From: Lewinellaceae bacterium
GTDB lineage: Bacteria; Bacteroidota; Bacteroidia; Chitinophagales; Saprospiraceae
Assembly: GCA_020636075.1 (NCBI GenBank)
Contig: JACJYO010000008.1
Coordinates: forward strand, 124,001 to 188,000
Direction of reading: 5' to 3'
DNA length: 64,000 bases
In this document: in pieces, positions 54,169 through 63,169 of the stretch
Numbering within the stretch: position 1 is the stretch's first letter
Layout of the letters: each line of letters begins with the position of its first letter
Notes under the pieces: model-generated
Seen by the model: only the letters and a program-made list of their open reading frames with translations
Database searches by the model: none
What the model was told of the DNA's origin: nothing
Program-made: the position numbers and the translations under genes

Positions 54169-56157
54169 TTACCTGTTGCGAATAAGCGCTTTAAAAGCTG
54201 CCTCGTTCACTTCAACAGGGTACTCGGCGCGCAGGCGGTCCACCCATTGTTTTTCCAGGTATTCCTGGTAATCAGCCACGGCATAGCCGCGCGCTTCCTC
54301 CAGGGCTTTGGGTGTGGGCGGAATGATCGCTTCAATTTTCATGAACGATGCCGTTTGGGTACCGGCGTCTGCTTTGGCGCTGGTCATGCTACCCGATTTC
54401 CAGATGTCGTTGAGTTCCTGGCGTTTGCCTTTTTCGTAGGTTTTTTCCAGGCGCACCAGCACTTCTTCCTTTTTGTTGAATTTTTCCAATACCTCCTTCG
54501 ACGATTTTTTGGCAGCATAGTCGCGCACTTTGAGCAAGAGTTGCGGATCGTCGGATTTGAGGGTGTACATGCTGACACGGGCGCGCTCGTCCCACATGTA
54601 TTTGTTTTTAAGATTTTTCTCAAAATAAGCCTCCAGTCCGGTGGAATCTGCGTTGGCGCGGTCCCAAACCTCCTGTTTGGCAGCATCGAACAAGAGCATG
54701 CCTTCTTCATATTCGCGCATTTGCGAATGGAATTCGGGATATTTCTTGTCCAGCTGACTTTCTTCAAATTCAAGGCTCACTTCTTCTACCCAACCCTGGT
54801 GTAATTTCCGGACTACCTCATCCATAGGCGTACCCATACCGCGCATGCGTTCGCGGGCAGCGCGAGCACAATATTCTTCAAAATCGGCAACGGTGTACGT
54901 TTTGTTCGAACCAAATTGCATCAGTGGCGTCTGCGGTTTTTGTGGGTTGGGTTTCCATTTGAAGGTCAGGAAAACCGAATCAGTTTGTCCGGCTGTCCAC
55001 TTCGCCAGGTTTTCCGGATATTCCTTGAAATTCCCTTCCTTCTGGATACGTTCGATCATGCTTTTGGTAGCAATTTCACTCCGACTGTCGCGCTTGACGA
55101 GTTCGCTGAAGGGGCGCCGCAGCTCTTCAAAACTGCCCAGGCCGCGTTTGCTGATCCGTTTGATAATATGCCAGCCGATCGTTGTTGACACTGGTTTGGA
55201 GATATCGCCGTCGTTTTCCAGCGCAAATGCAGCGTCTTCAAACGATTTTTGATAGCGGTTGATCCCGAAAAAGCCGATATAACCGCCTTTTTCAGCACTC
55301 ATTTTGTCCTCGGAAACGCGGCTGCAAATTTCATCCCAGCCTTTACCCCGTTGCAATTGGGCATAAACACTGTCGGCTTGCATGCGTTTCCGAACATTGT
55401 CTTCTTCATTATCACCTGCACGGATCAGAATTTGAGCAACTTCCACTTCACCACGTGCAGGGCGGAAGCTGTTTACTTTTACTACATGATATCCTGCGTT
55501 GGTCCGGATCGGTCCCAACAGAGCACCAGCCTTAGCATTGTAGATGGCTTTTTCCAGGTTATAGTAGCCATTCGGGAGCATCGCCGTTACAAAGCCCAGG
55601 TTACCGCCATTCGTTTTAGCCGACTTGTCGTCGGAACTATCGCGGGCTACTTGCTCGAAGGAGGCGCCGTTTTGCACCTGCTTCAGAAGTCGCATCGCGC
55701 GGTTGTATGCGGCCATCGAATCGGCTGCAGGCGCATTGATGTCGACGGCAACGAAAATATGACTGATGTCGACATCCTGTTTCATGTGCTCGTAAACTTC
55801 CCGGACCAGCTTGTCGGTCACTTCTTTATCGACGAGATAGGAGGCGGCCAGTTGGCGGCGGTAGCCATCGAGTTCGGATTGAAAAGCAGGCACTGTATCC
55901 AGCTGCATATCGCGCGCCTTTTGCACTTTCAATTTGAACTTGATGTACAGGTCCAGGTATTCTTTGAGGGAGGCTTCGGAGAAATCGGCGTTTTGCTGGT
56001 TTGTTTTTGTGTAGATATGTTGAAATTCAGACACGTGCACCGGGTTGCCTTTTACGGAGAAAAGTACCGGGTCATCGCTGTGTTTTGCCGGTTGTGCCTG
56101 AGCAAAAGTGCCCAGCAACAGGAACAGGCAAGTGGAGAAAAGGAACTGTTTGACCAT
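54169..56157 (-). CDS. Periplasmic peptidyl-prolyl isomerase with two parvulin domains (SurA/PpiD-like)
   Basis: This 662-residue protein has a signal peptide ending AQAQ, an N-terminal SurA-like helical region (VHVSEFQHIYTKTNQQN) and two parvulin (rotamase) domains: about 125-225 (DISHIFVAVD ... GGNLGFVTAML ... GYHVVKVNSFRP) and about 235-340 (VEVAQILIRAG ... GGYIGFFGINRYQ ... GWHIIKRISKRG). A long charged C-terminal half follows. It probably chaperones outer-membrane proteins, as SurA does, or proteins of the type IX route. It stands alone between two convergently arranged neighbours. Confidence 0.9.
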   Translation of the reverse strand: MVKQFLFSTCLFLLLGTFAQAQPAKHSDDPVLFSVKGNPVHVSEFQHIYTKTNQQNADFSEASLKEYLDLYIKFKLKVQKARDMQLDTVPAFQSELDGYRRQLAASYLVDKEVTDKLVREVYEHMKQDVDISHIFVAVDINAPAADSMAAYNRAMRLLKQVQNGASFEQVARDSSDDKSAKTNGGNLGFVTAMLPNGYYNLEKAIYNAKAGALLGPIRTNAGYHVVKVNSFRPARGEVEVAQILIRAGDNEEDNVRKRMQADSVYAQLQRGKGWDEICSRVSEDKMSAEKGGYIGFFGINRYQKSFEDAAFALENDGDISKPVSTTIGWHIIKRISKRGLGSFEELRRPFSELVKRDSRSEIATKSMIERIQKEGNFKEYPENLAKWTAGQTDSVFLTFKWKPNPQKPQTPLMQFGSNKTYTVADFEEYCARAARERMRGMGTPMDEVVRKLHQGWVEEVSLEFEESQLDKKYPEFHSQMREYEEGMLLFDAAKQEVWDRANADSTGLEAYFEKNLKNKYMWDERARVSMYTLKSDDPQLLLKVRDYAAKKSSKEVLEKFNKKEEVLVRLEKTYEKGKRQELNDIWKSGSMTSAKADAGTQTASFMKIEAIIPPTPKALEEARGYAVADYQEYLEKQWVDRLRAEYPVEVNEAAFKALIRNR

Positions 56158-56344
56158 GATGGATACTGACAGTTTTGTAGGTATTTGAAATAGGCGTTAA
56201 AAAGGCTGCAAATTTAGGAAAGCAGGGTCGGAATTTTATGGTTTCAACAGGAATTGCCAGCATTCGGCAGCCGGCCAGAGCAAAAAAGACAATATCCTGA
56301 CAACCGGAGGATAACGCAGGGCATCCGGATTATGGTATGGATGG

Positions 56345-56352
56345 TATCTTTG
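56345..56352 (+). promoter_or_regulatory. -7 box (TATCTTTG) for the 56366 gene
   Basis: TATCTTTG fits TAnnTTTG and ends only 13 bases before the ATG, implying a very short leader. Confidence 0.45.
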
Positions 56353-56365
56353 TGTAACAAGCAAT

Positions 56366-56704
56366 ATGATGTCCGACGATTTTTTACAACAGACAACCGA
56401 CCTGATCCGCGAACCCTTTGAGTTGGAAGCAGCGCCCCCACCGGCAAACGAAGAGGAGCTGCTGCGCATGTTGGCCGACCGGATCGGCGACATGCTGGAA
56501 ACCCAGCCGGAATACCTGATGAGCATGCTTTACCGGCTTGATGTGCTGGAGCGCAAAATTCGCCCTGTCATGCAGCCCGATGCCCCGGAGCCGGCCAACT
56601 GGGGCTTGGCCCGCCTGGTGCTTGAGCGGCAAAAACAGCGCGCGCACACCAAACGCACGGTGAAACCCAAGCCCCTGGAAGATATGGAAGGGTGGGAGTG
56701 GTAG
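56366..56704 (+). CDS. Small hypothetical protein (112 aa)
   Basis: I do not recognise the family by function. The protein is acidic at the N-terminus (PANEEELLRMLADRIGDML), helical throughout the middle (TQPEYLMSMLYRLDVLERKI) and very basic at the C-terminus (RQKQRAHTKRTVKPK, ending EGWEW). It has no signal peptide and no membrane segment. It resembles short conserved cytoplasmic proteins of Bacteroidota. A -7 box lies just upstream, which supports translation from the double ATG at 56366. The acyl-CoA dehydrogenase gene follows 230 bases downstream with its own box. Confidence 0.65.
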   Translation: MMSDDFLQQTTDLIREPFELEAAPPPANEEELLRMLADRIGDMLETQPEYLMSMLYRLDVLERKIRPVMQPDAPEPANWGLARLVLERQKQRAHTKRTVKPKPLEDMEGWEW

Positions 56705-56891
56705 ACCTGTTTTTTTCGGGTTTTTGTCATTGCCTCCTTTGAGGTCTTCGCCGTAGATTGTTCTTTTTTGCAAGAGCGATTCCCGGGCTTCAAAAATTAT
56801 ACTTTGCGCCCCGGCGCCTTTTCGGTGAAAAGTTTGTTGCAAATTTTATCAGAAGCACTTCCTCACACACCCCGGATAACACCAAATACCC

Positions 56892-56899
56892 TACCTTTG
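56892..56899 (+). promoter_or_regulatory. -7 box (TACCTTTG) for the acyl-CoA dehydrogenase
   Basis: TACCTTTG matches TAnnTTTG, 35 bases before the ATG at 56935. Confidence 0.45.
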
Positions 56900-56934
56900 T
56901 CCAGCAATTTCCCTAACTAAAATTTACAAGAATC

Positions 56935-58158
56935 ATGCAAGCCAACGGCGCCAATACATCGACCACCAAACAAAAAACTGCCCGCGAAGACCGCTACCAG
57001 CACCACGATTATTACAACGTCGACGAGCTCTTCAGCCCGGAACACCTGCTTGCCCGTTCTGCTGTGCGCGAATGGGTGAAATCAGAGGTGAGCCCCATCA
57101 TCGAGGACTATGCCAACCGCGCCGAATGCCCGACGCATTTGTTTAAGGGCCTGGCTGAAATCGGCGCCTTTGGCCCATCACTTCCGGCGGAGTACGGCTG
57201 TGGTGGCATGGACGAAATTGCCTACGGCGTGATCATGCAGGAACTGGAACGCGGTGATTCCGGTGTGCGTTCCATGGCCTCGGTGCAAGGATCGCTGGTG
57301 ATGTACCCAATTTACAAATTCGGCTCGGAGGAGCAGCGCCGGCATTATCTGCCCAAACTTGCTTCCGGGGAGTTTATCGGCTGCTTTGGTCTGACCGAAC
57401 CCGACCACGGTTCTAACCCAAGCGGCATGGTCACCAACGTTAAAGAAGACGGCGATGCCTACATCCTGAACGGCGCTAAAATGTGGATCACCAACTCCCC
57501 GGTAGCCGATATCGCTGTCGTTTGGGCCAAACGCGAAGACGGCAAGGTGATCGGCATGATTGTCGAAAAAGGCATGAAAGGATTTTCAGCACCCGAAATC
57601 CATGGCAAATGGTCGTTGCGCGCCAGCATCACCGGGGAGCTGGTGTTTGAAGATGTGCGGGTACCGAAAAAAAATGTACTGCCCGGCGTAGTAGGCATGC
57701 GCGGGCCGCTTAGTTGCCTCACCAAAGCCCGGTACGGCATTGCCTGGGGCGTCATCGGTGCAGGACTCGACTGCTACGACGCTGCCCTGCGTTATTCCAA
57801 AGAGCGCATCCAGTTTGGCAAACCCATCGGTGGTTTTCAGTTAACGCAAAAGAAACTGGCCGAAATGATCACGGAGATCACCAAAGCCCAACTCCTGGCC
57901 TGGCGCCTTGGCACCCTGGCGAATGCCGGTACCATGACTCCGGCGCAAGTTTCGATGGCCAAACGCAACAATGTGCATATGGCACTCGAAATTGCCCGCG
58001 AAGCGCGCCAGATACACGGCGGTATGGGTATCACGAATGAATACCCCATTATGCGCCACATGATGAACCTGGAAACGGTGCTGACTTATGAAGGGACGCA
58101 TGACATCCACCTGCTCATCACGGGGCACGATGTGACGGGGTTGAATGCTTTTGAGTAA
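56935..58158 (+). CDS. Acyl-CoA dehydrogenase, glutaryl-CoA dehydrogenase type
   Basis: This 407-residue FAD enzyme is closest in motif pattern to glutaryl-CoA dehydrogenase: YGCGGMDEIAYGVIMQELERGDSG, GCFGLTEPDHGSNPSGM (FAD contact), KMWITNSPVADIAVVWAK and the C-terminal catalytic Glu in LTYEGTHDIH (about 386). Such enzymes convert glutaryl-CoA to crotonyl-CoA in lysine/tryptophan breakdown, passing electrons to ETF. Other acyl-CoA substrates remain possible. The start at 56935 gives the usual 25-30 residue N-terminal arm. A near-perfect inverted repeat follows 11 bases after the stop. Confidence 0.88.
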   Translation: MQANGANTSTTKQKTAREDRYQHHDYYNVDELFSPEHLLARSAVREWVKSEVSPIIEDYANRAECPTHLFKGLAEIGAFGPSLPAEYGCGGMDEIAYGVIMQELERGDSGVRSMASVQGSLVMYPIYKFGSEEQRRHYLPKLASGEFIGCFGLTEPDHGSNPSGMVTNVKEDGDAYILNGAKMWITNSPVADIAVVWAKREDGKVIGMIVEKGMKGFSAPEIHGKWSLRASITGELVFEDVRVPKKNVLPGVVGMRGPLSCLTKARYGIAWGVIGAGLDCYDAALRYSKERIQFGKPIGGFQLTQKKLAEMITEITKAQLLAWRLGTLANAGTMTPAQVSMAKRNNVHMALEIAREARQIHGGMGITNEYPIMRHMMNLETVLTYEGTHDIHLLITGHDVTGLNAFE

Positions 58159-58457
58159 AAGATTATTGGGTTAGAAGGTTAGAGGGTTTCTGGTTAGAAG
58201 GTTGTTCAATATCCGAAATGGTGAACAACCTTCTAACCAGAAACCCTCTAACCTTCTAACCACTTAAAAAATCCCTTTGGTTGTCCGTGGCTTTTTTTCA
58301 TCGAAAAGAGGCCATAAACGAATTTTTTTGACGTTTACTTGGGTAACGGCGCCTGAATTTTTTGTTCTGACAAACTGTGTTTCGTCATAAACCGGACAAA
58401 TTCGGCACGATTTTTCGCCACTTACCGGCACTGTAATTCAACAAAAAACAGCTGATT
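58159..58457. other. Intergenic region with long inverted repeat
   Basis: The 299-base gap contains the 40-bp inverted repeat (58169-58261); its second half should hold the OmpA gene promoter, but no clear TAnnTTTG box is visible there. Confidence 0.5.
58169..58261. repeat. Perfect 40-bp inverted repeat (GGTTAGAAGG type)
   Basis: Arms 58169-58208 and 58222-58261 are exact inverse complements over all 40 bases, with a 13-base loop. They are built from repeated GGTTAGA(A)GG words and share GGTTAGAGGGTTTCTGGTT with the element at 27567, 30 kb away. It lies 11 bases after a stop codon. Confidence 0.85.
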
Positions 58458-59609
58458 ATGCCTTTAAAGAATAAACTGCAATGGTTGATGGGAATGTTTC
58501 TGATCCCTTTTTTGGCTACTGCCCAGCAAAAAGAGGAACTGACAACGTTTATCAACCCCTCCTTTGAGGATTTGCCTAAATGTTGCGAAGCACCAACGGG
58601 ATGGTACAATTGCGGCAAAGCCGAAGAAAGCCCCCCGGATATCCAGCCTGGCAGCTTTCAGGTGACCAAAACACCCAGCCATGGCGAGACTTATTTGGGC
58701 CTTGTCGTGCGCGACAACGAAACCTGGGAAGGTGTCGGCCAACGCCTCAGTCAACCGCTCGAGCAGGATGAATGTTATGAGTTCACGCTGGATCTCTGCC
58801 GCGCCGAACTGTACCTCAGCCTGAGCCGCACAACCGGAGAGGAAGTGAATTATGCTACCCCTGCAAAAATCCGTATCTGGGGTGGAATGGGATACTGCGA
58901 CAAGCGTGAAATGCTGTACGAAACGCCCTTGATCACAACCACGCGTTGGCTTACCTACACCATGCGGGTCAATCCTAAAAAAGGTTCGTATACCTACCTG
59001 CTGATTGAGGCGTATTTTAAAACACCAACGCTTTTCCCGTACAACGGTAACATTTTAGTGGACAATGCCTCTTCGATCAAAAAGATCGACTGCAACATGA
59101 AACTTCCGGAAGATCCCGGCCCTACAACCCCGGCAATCGCGGCAGCGCCACCGCCCAAAGCGCCGGTTACACGTCCAAAATCGCCGCCGGTCCAACCTAA
59201 AAACCAGCCGGAACAAGTAGCCAGCGCCTCTAAAATCAGTCGGAGCGGCCTGAAAAAAGGCAGCGTCATCCGGCTCGACAAGGTGTATTTTGATGCGGAT
59301 AAATACGTGATCAAATCAGAAAGCGTGCCTGCCTTGCTCGAAGTCTATGATTTTATGACGGAAAACGAAGATGTCGTGCTTGAAATAGGCGGGCATACCA
59401 ACAACCGGCCAACGGAAGATTTTGCCCAGACACTCTCCACCAGCCGTGCCAAATCGGTAGCCGACTGGCTTATCGCAAAAGGCATTTCATCCGACCGGGT
59501 TCAGTACAAAGGCTATGGTAAAAAATATCCGATCGATACTAATGCCACGGCACAGGGTCGTAAACGCAACCAACGTGTGGAGATCAAGATTCTTAGCATG
59601 AACGGGTAA
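58458..59609 (+). CDS. OmpA-family outer-membrane protein
   Basis: This 383-residue protein has a signal peptide (ending TAQQ), a beta-rich cysteine-containing N-terminal domain (about 28-215; NPSFEDLPKCC ... GWYNCG, a carbohydrate-binding-like jelly-roll found before OmpA domains in Bacteroidota), a Pro/Ala/Lys linker (about 218-260) and a C-terminal OmpA peptidoglycan-binding domain (about 275-380). The latter has KVYFDADKYVIKSES, IGGHTNN and LSTSRAKSVADWL ... GKKYPIDTNATAQGRKRNQRVEI. It probably tethers the outer membrane to the wall. A terminator follows. Confidence 0.9.
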   Translation: MPLKNKLQWLMGMFLIPFLATAQQKEELTTFINPSFEDLPKCCEAPTGWYNCGKAEESPPDIQPGSFQVTKTPSHGETYLGLVVRDNETWEGVGQRLSQPLEQDECYEFTLDLCRAELYLSLSRTTGEEVNYATPAKIRIWGGMGYCDKREMLYETPLITTTRWLTYTMRVNPKKGSYTYLLIEAYFKTPTLFPYNGNILVDNASSIKKIDCNMKLPEDPGPTTPAIAAAPPPKAPVTRPKSPPVQPKNQPEQVASASKISRSGLKKGSVIRLDKVYFDADKYVIKSESVPALLEVYDFMTENEDVVLEIGGHTNNRPTEDFAQTLSTSRAKSVADWLIAKGISSDRVQYKGYGKKYPIDTNATAQGRKRNQRVEIKILSMNG

Positions 59610-59635
59610 TTGATTTTCTTTTGCCGGAACCCTAA

Positions 59636-59685
59636 AAAATGACCCCGGAGTTGGCCTTGCGCGCACTCCGGGGTCATTTTTTTAT
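59636..59685 (+). terminator. Terminator of the OmpA-family gene
   Basis: AATGACCCCGGAGT pairs with ACTCCGGGGTCATT and runs into seven T residues, 27 bases after the stop. Confidence 0.8.
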
Positions 59686-59727
59686 TGGGGATTTTGACTT
59701 GTCCATTCAATGGTCCTCGCCTGAAAA

Positions 59728-59873
59728 CAATTGATTACATGATTGAAGATTACATGATTACATGATTTTTGAAGTAGTTCACCCACCTCGGTTAGTGATA
59801 CTTCACGATGATGCTGAGCACACTACGCACTTCTTCAATCATGTAATCATGTAATCAATTAATCTTCAATCAA
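59728..59873. repeat. Word-repeat inverted repeat (GATTACATGATT type)
   Basis: A perfect 20-base pair (59748-59767 and 59837-59856) lies within longer imperfect arms of repeated GATTACATGA/TCATGTAATC words, with about 70 bases of unrelated loop. It lies between convergent genes. Confidence 0.7.
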
Positions 59874-59905
59874 ATACCTCAGATTTTCGATTACCCCCTT
59901 TCGAC

Positions 59906-59940
59906 AAAAAAAATTGCCGGGCTTTTGCGCCGCCCGGCAA
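59906..59940 (-). terminator. Terminator of the Crp/Fnr gene
   Basis: TTGCCGGGC and GCCCGGCAA pair perfectly (59914-59940) and on the minus strand are followed by eight T residues. It lies 73 bases after the stop at 60014. Confidence 0.7.
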
Positions 59941-60013
59941 CCTCCATCTGTAATACTAATGCTTCATGGAGAGAAGTTTCGTGTTGTATTACTTGGATTG
60001 TGGGAAAGTTTTT

Positions 60014-60685
60014 CTAGTTGAGTTTATCCATGTCCCGGATCAGGATTGAATTCCGGTTGAAATGGATCAGGTTTGATTTGCGCAGTTCGTTTAAAATTGC
60101 GGTTACTGTTTGCCGGCTGGCGCCAACGAGGTTGGCGATATCCTGCTGGGTGAGGCCGTGTTTTACCAGGGTTTCGAAACCTACCTGACGGCCGCGTTTG
60201 TCCGCACTTTCTTTCAAAAACTCTACAATACGCGTACGCACATCTTTCAAAATCAGTGATTCCCATTGGTGTTCGGCTTTGCGCAGCCGCTCACCGAGAT
60301 AAAGCATGACATCCTGCGCCAGACTGAAATTTTGCTGAAGCAGGCGTTTGAAATCCTCCACACGCACCAGGCAGTACTTGACTTCCTGATTCATCGCACA
60401 GGCAAATTCGGCGCGGCGCCCTTCTCCGGTGATGCCCAGCTCGCCGAACATCGTGTACGGGTGCTGGATACTTTTGATAATCTCGCGCCCATCCGGCGAG
60501 TAAATCCCGATCTTGATCGTGCCTTGCACCAACAGACAGAGGTAATCACTCGGCTCATCCGCCAGGTAAATAAACCCGTGTTTGTAGGCAGTATGCACCT
60601 CAGTGACTTTTGCCAACTCCTGCAACTCGGCAGGCGAAAGAGATGCTAAAATCGGAAAGCGTGGTAGTACAGATAAAAGATCCAT
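60014..60685 (-). CDS. Crp/Fnr-family transcriptional regulator
   Basis: This 223-residue DNA-binding regulator has an N-terminal cyclic-nucleotide-type beta-roll (about 15-120; SDYLCLLVQGTIKIGIYSPDGREI ... FGELGITGEGRRAEFA) and a C-terminal winged helix (about 150-220). The latter's recognition part is LTQQDIANLVGASRQTVTAI. The FGELGI and RAE region resembles the phosphate-binding cassette of CRP, so a cyclic nucleotide ligand is possible. No Fnr-type Cys cluster is present. It diverges from glgB across 195 bases and could control it, but the operator is not evident. Confidence 0.88.
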   Translation of the reverse strand: MDLLSVLPRFPILASLSPAELQELAKVTEVHTAYKHGFIYLADEPSDYLCLLVQGTIKIGIYSPDGREIIKSIQHPYTMFGELGITGEGRRAEFACAMNQEVKYCLVRVEDFKRLLQQNFSLAQDVMLYLGERLRKAEHQWESLILKDVRTRIVEFLKESADKRGRQVGFETLVKHGLTQQDIANLVGASRQTVTAILNELRKSNLIHFNRNSILIRDMDKLN

Positions 60686-60880
60686 AAAGATTATTTTCGG
60701 TTTGGGTAATAGTATTGGTTTGACAAATCATCCTAATCCAAAATTGTGCCAAGCCCGGCTTTTGTTTGGGTGTGCGGATTCTTTCTTTGGCATTTCTTCC
60801 CGAATTGATCTTCAGGGTTTTACTTTTACCAGACTGGAAAAAATGCCACCGTTTTTTCCGCCTACCCAATTCATGTTAGT

Positions 60881-62890
60881 ATGCAAGCAGTCAAACCATT
60901 TTCCCTTCTTACCGAGTTCGACATCTCCCTGTTCCAAGCCGGAAAACACTTCCGGATGTATCAAAAACTGGGCAGCCACCTGGTAGAAGCAGACGGCGAA
61001 AAAGGAGTGCACTTCGCCGTTTGGGCGCCGCATGCCAAACGTGTATCGGTGACCGGCAATTTTAACAGATGGAACCCCGACAGCCATGTGCTGCTCCCCC
61101 GTTGGGACAAGAGCGGCATCTGGGAGGGCTTTATCCCGGGTCTTGAAAAAGGTACCTTGTACAAATATCATATCACCATGCCCAATGGTCGCGGTATGGA
61201 TAAAGGCGACCCTTACGCCCTGCGCTGGGAAACACCGCCAGGCACCGCATGCATCGTGTGGGAGATGGACGATTATACCTGGATAGATAAGTCCTGGCTC
61301 GACAAACGCCTCAAACAAGCCGGTAAACCCCAACCCTGGTCAGTCTACGAAGTACACCCGGGGTCCTGGAAAAAAATACCCGAAGACGGCAACCGCTCCC
61401 TCAATTTCCGCGAACTGGCCGCCGATCTGGTCCCTTACGTGAAAGACATGGGCTTCACCCATATCGAACTCATGCCGGTCATGGAACACCCGTATTTTCC
61501 TTCCTGGGGTTACCAAATCACCGGTTTTTTCGCCCCCTCGGGCCGTTTCGGAACACCCGAAGACCTGATGTTTTTCATCGATACCTGCCACCAGGCCGGT
61601 ATCGGCGTCATTCTCGACTGGGTACCTTCTCATTTTCCCGCAGATATTCACGGCCTTTACCTGTTCGACGGCACACATTTATACGAATACGCCGATATGC
61701 GCCGGGGCTATCATCCCGACTGGAACAGCTACGTGTTCGACTATGGCCGCAACGAAGTACGCTCGTTCCTGATCTCCAATGCCTTGTTTTGGCTGGACAA
61801 ATACCATGTCGACGGCCTGCGGGTGGATGCTGTGGCCTCCATGCTTTACCATGATTATTCCCGAAAAGAGGGCGAATGGATCCCCAATATTCACGGCGGC
61901 CGCGAAAACCTGGAAGCCATTTCCTTCCTCCGCGATTTCAACGAAGCGGCGTATAAAAACTACCCCGGCGTGGAAACCATTGCCGAAGAAAGCACAGCAT
62001 TCCCCGGGGTGAGCAAACCTACCTGGGACGGTGGCCTGGGCTTTGGCCAGAAATGGATGATGGGTTGGATGCACGATACGCTCAACTATTTCAAACGCCC
62101 GCCGATTTTCCGGCGCTGGCACCAAAGTGAGGTCACGTTTTCCATGGTGTACGCCTTTTCGGAGCGCTTTATGTTGCCGCTCAGCCACGATGAGGTGGTG
62201 CACATGAAAGCCTCCCTGGTGTATAAAATGCCGGGAAATGAGTGGGATAAATTCGCCAACCTGCGCGCCCTGTTCGGGCACCAGTGGACGCACCCCGGCT
62301 CCCAACTCCTGTTTATGGGTGGCGAATTCGGCCAAACCACCGAGTGGAGTCACGACCGCGGCGTGACCTGGGAACTGCTGGAATACGATTTCCACAAAGG
62401 CTGCCAGGACTGGGTTCGGGCGCTCAATCAGCTGTACGCCAGCCACCCGGCACTTTGGTGGAACGCTTTCTCCCCCGAAGGTTACGAATGGATCGGCGGC
62501 GACGATGTCGAAAACTGTGTGCTGGCCTACCTGCGCAAAGGCCGTGATACCGACAAGGTGCTGCTGGTTATCTGCCATTTCAAACCGAATGTAATGGAGG
62601 AATACAGCGTGGGCGTGCCCTACGGCGGCACCTGGCGCGAGTTGCTCAACAGCGACGCCGAACAGTTTGGCGGCAGCGGCGTGACCAACAAACCGCTGAA
62701 AGCCGCGAAAAAGGAATCGCACGGACAGGCCTATTCCATTACATTCCGACTGGCCCCGCTGGCGGTGCAGATTTTTGAAGGCGAGGATCTGCCGAAAAAG
62801 AAGCCTGCGAAAAAAGCCGGGAAACCAGCGGCCACGGCAAAGCCGGCTAAGAAGAAGGCGGCAGCGCCTAAGAAGGAGAAGAAAGTATAG
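60881..62890 (+). CDS. glgB: 1,4-alpha-glucan branching enzyme with lysine-rich tail
   Basis: GlgB introduces alpha-1,6 branches into glycogen in the cytoplasm. The 669 residues include an N-terminal CBM48 domain (about 38-130; HFAVWAPHAKRVSVTGNFN), the GH13 barrel with nucleophile Asp316 in DGLRVDAV, the acid Glu in IAEEST (369-370) and the LSHDEVVH site, and a C-terminal beta domain. After about residue 636 comes a tail of Lys/Ala/Pro repeats (KKKPAKKAGKPAATAKPAKK and on) resembling histone H1-like tails, absent from usual GlgB. The gene is alone, divergent from the Crp/Fnr gene. Confidence 0.95.
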   Translation: MQAVKPFSLLTEFDISLFQAGKHFRMYQKLGSHLVEADGEKGVHFAVWAPHAKRVSVTGNFNRWNPDSHVLLPRWDKSGIWEGFIPGLEKGTLYKYHITMPNGRGMDKGDPYALRWETPPGTACIVWEMDDYTWIDKSWLDKRLKQAGKPQPWSVYEVHPGSWKKIPEDGNRSLNFRELAADLVPYVKDMGFTHIELMPVMEHPYFPSWGYQITGFFAPSGRFGTPEDLMFFIDTCHQAGIGVILDWVPSHFPADIHGLYLFDGTHLYEYADMRRGYHPDWNSYVFDYGRNEVRSFLISNALFWLDKYHVDGLRVDAVASMLYHDYSRKEGEWIPNIHGGRENLEAISFLRDFNEAAYKNYPGVETIAEESTAFPGVSKPTWDGGLGFGQKWMMGWMHDTLNYFKRPPIFRRWHQSEVTFSMVYAFSERFMLPLSHDEVVHMKASLVYKMPGNEWDKFANLRALFGHQWTHPGSQLLFMGGEFGQTTEWSHDRGVTWELLEYDFHKGCQDWVRALNQLYASHPALWWNAFSPEGYEWIGGDDVENCVLAYLRKGRDTDKVLLVICHFKPNVMEEYSVGVPYGGTWRELLNSDAEQFGGSGVTNKPLKAAKKESHGQAYSITFRLAPLAVQIFEGEDLPKKKPAKKAGKPAATAKPAKKKAAAPKKEKKV

Positions 62891-63169
62891 GATTTATCTA
62901 TTTTACATAGAGATGATTTAAACTTTTTGCCTTTTTGGTGCCTGGTATTTCGCACAGATTTTGCGCAGATTAGTTTGCACAGATTTTACACAGAAAATTC
63001 TGCGTGAAATCTGTGTGATTTTCTGTGTAAAATCTGTGCGACATAAAAATGTCCAGTAGTGTGAACATAAACTCAAAAGTTTAAACAGATTCCTGCTCAA
63101 ACAAAAGCGCGAGATTCTCGGCGTTTTATGTGTGGACGTCTAAGTTGTTATAATACCCAAATATTAACC
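62891..63169. other. Intergenic region with word-repeat inverted repeat
   Basis: The 279-base gap contains the inverted repeat at 62978-63038, plus one outer word copy near 62951. No clear promoter box is seen before the gene at 63170. Confidence 0.5.
62978..63038. repeat. Word-repeat inverted repeat (CACAGATTTTACACAG type)
   Basis: Perfect 21-base arms (62978-62998 and 63018-63038) enclose a 19-base spacer that itself contains ATCTGTGTG. A further CGCACAGATTTTGCGCAG copy lies just to the left. It lies 87 bases after the glgB stop. Confidence 0.75.

Larger units (their letters stand above)
59610..60013. other. Convergent intergenic region with terminators and an inverted repeat
   Basis: This 404-base gap between the OmpA gene and the Crp/Fnr gene holds two opposite terminators (59636-59685 plus, 59906-59940 minus) and the word-repeat element at 59728-59873. 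I see no gene in it. Confidence 0.6.
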
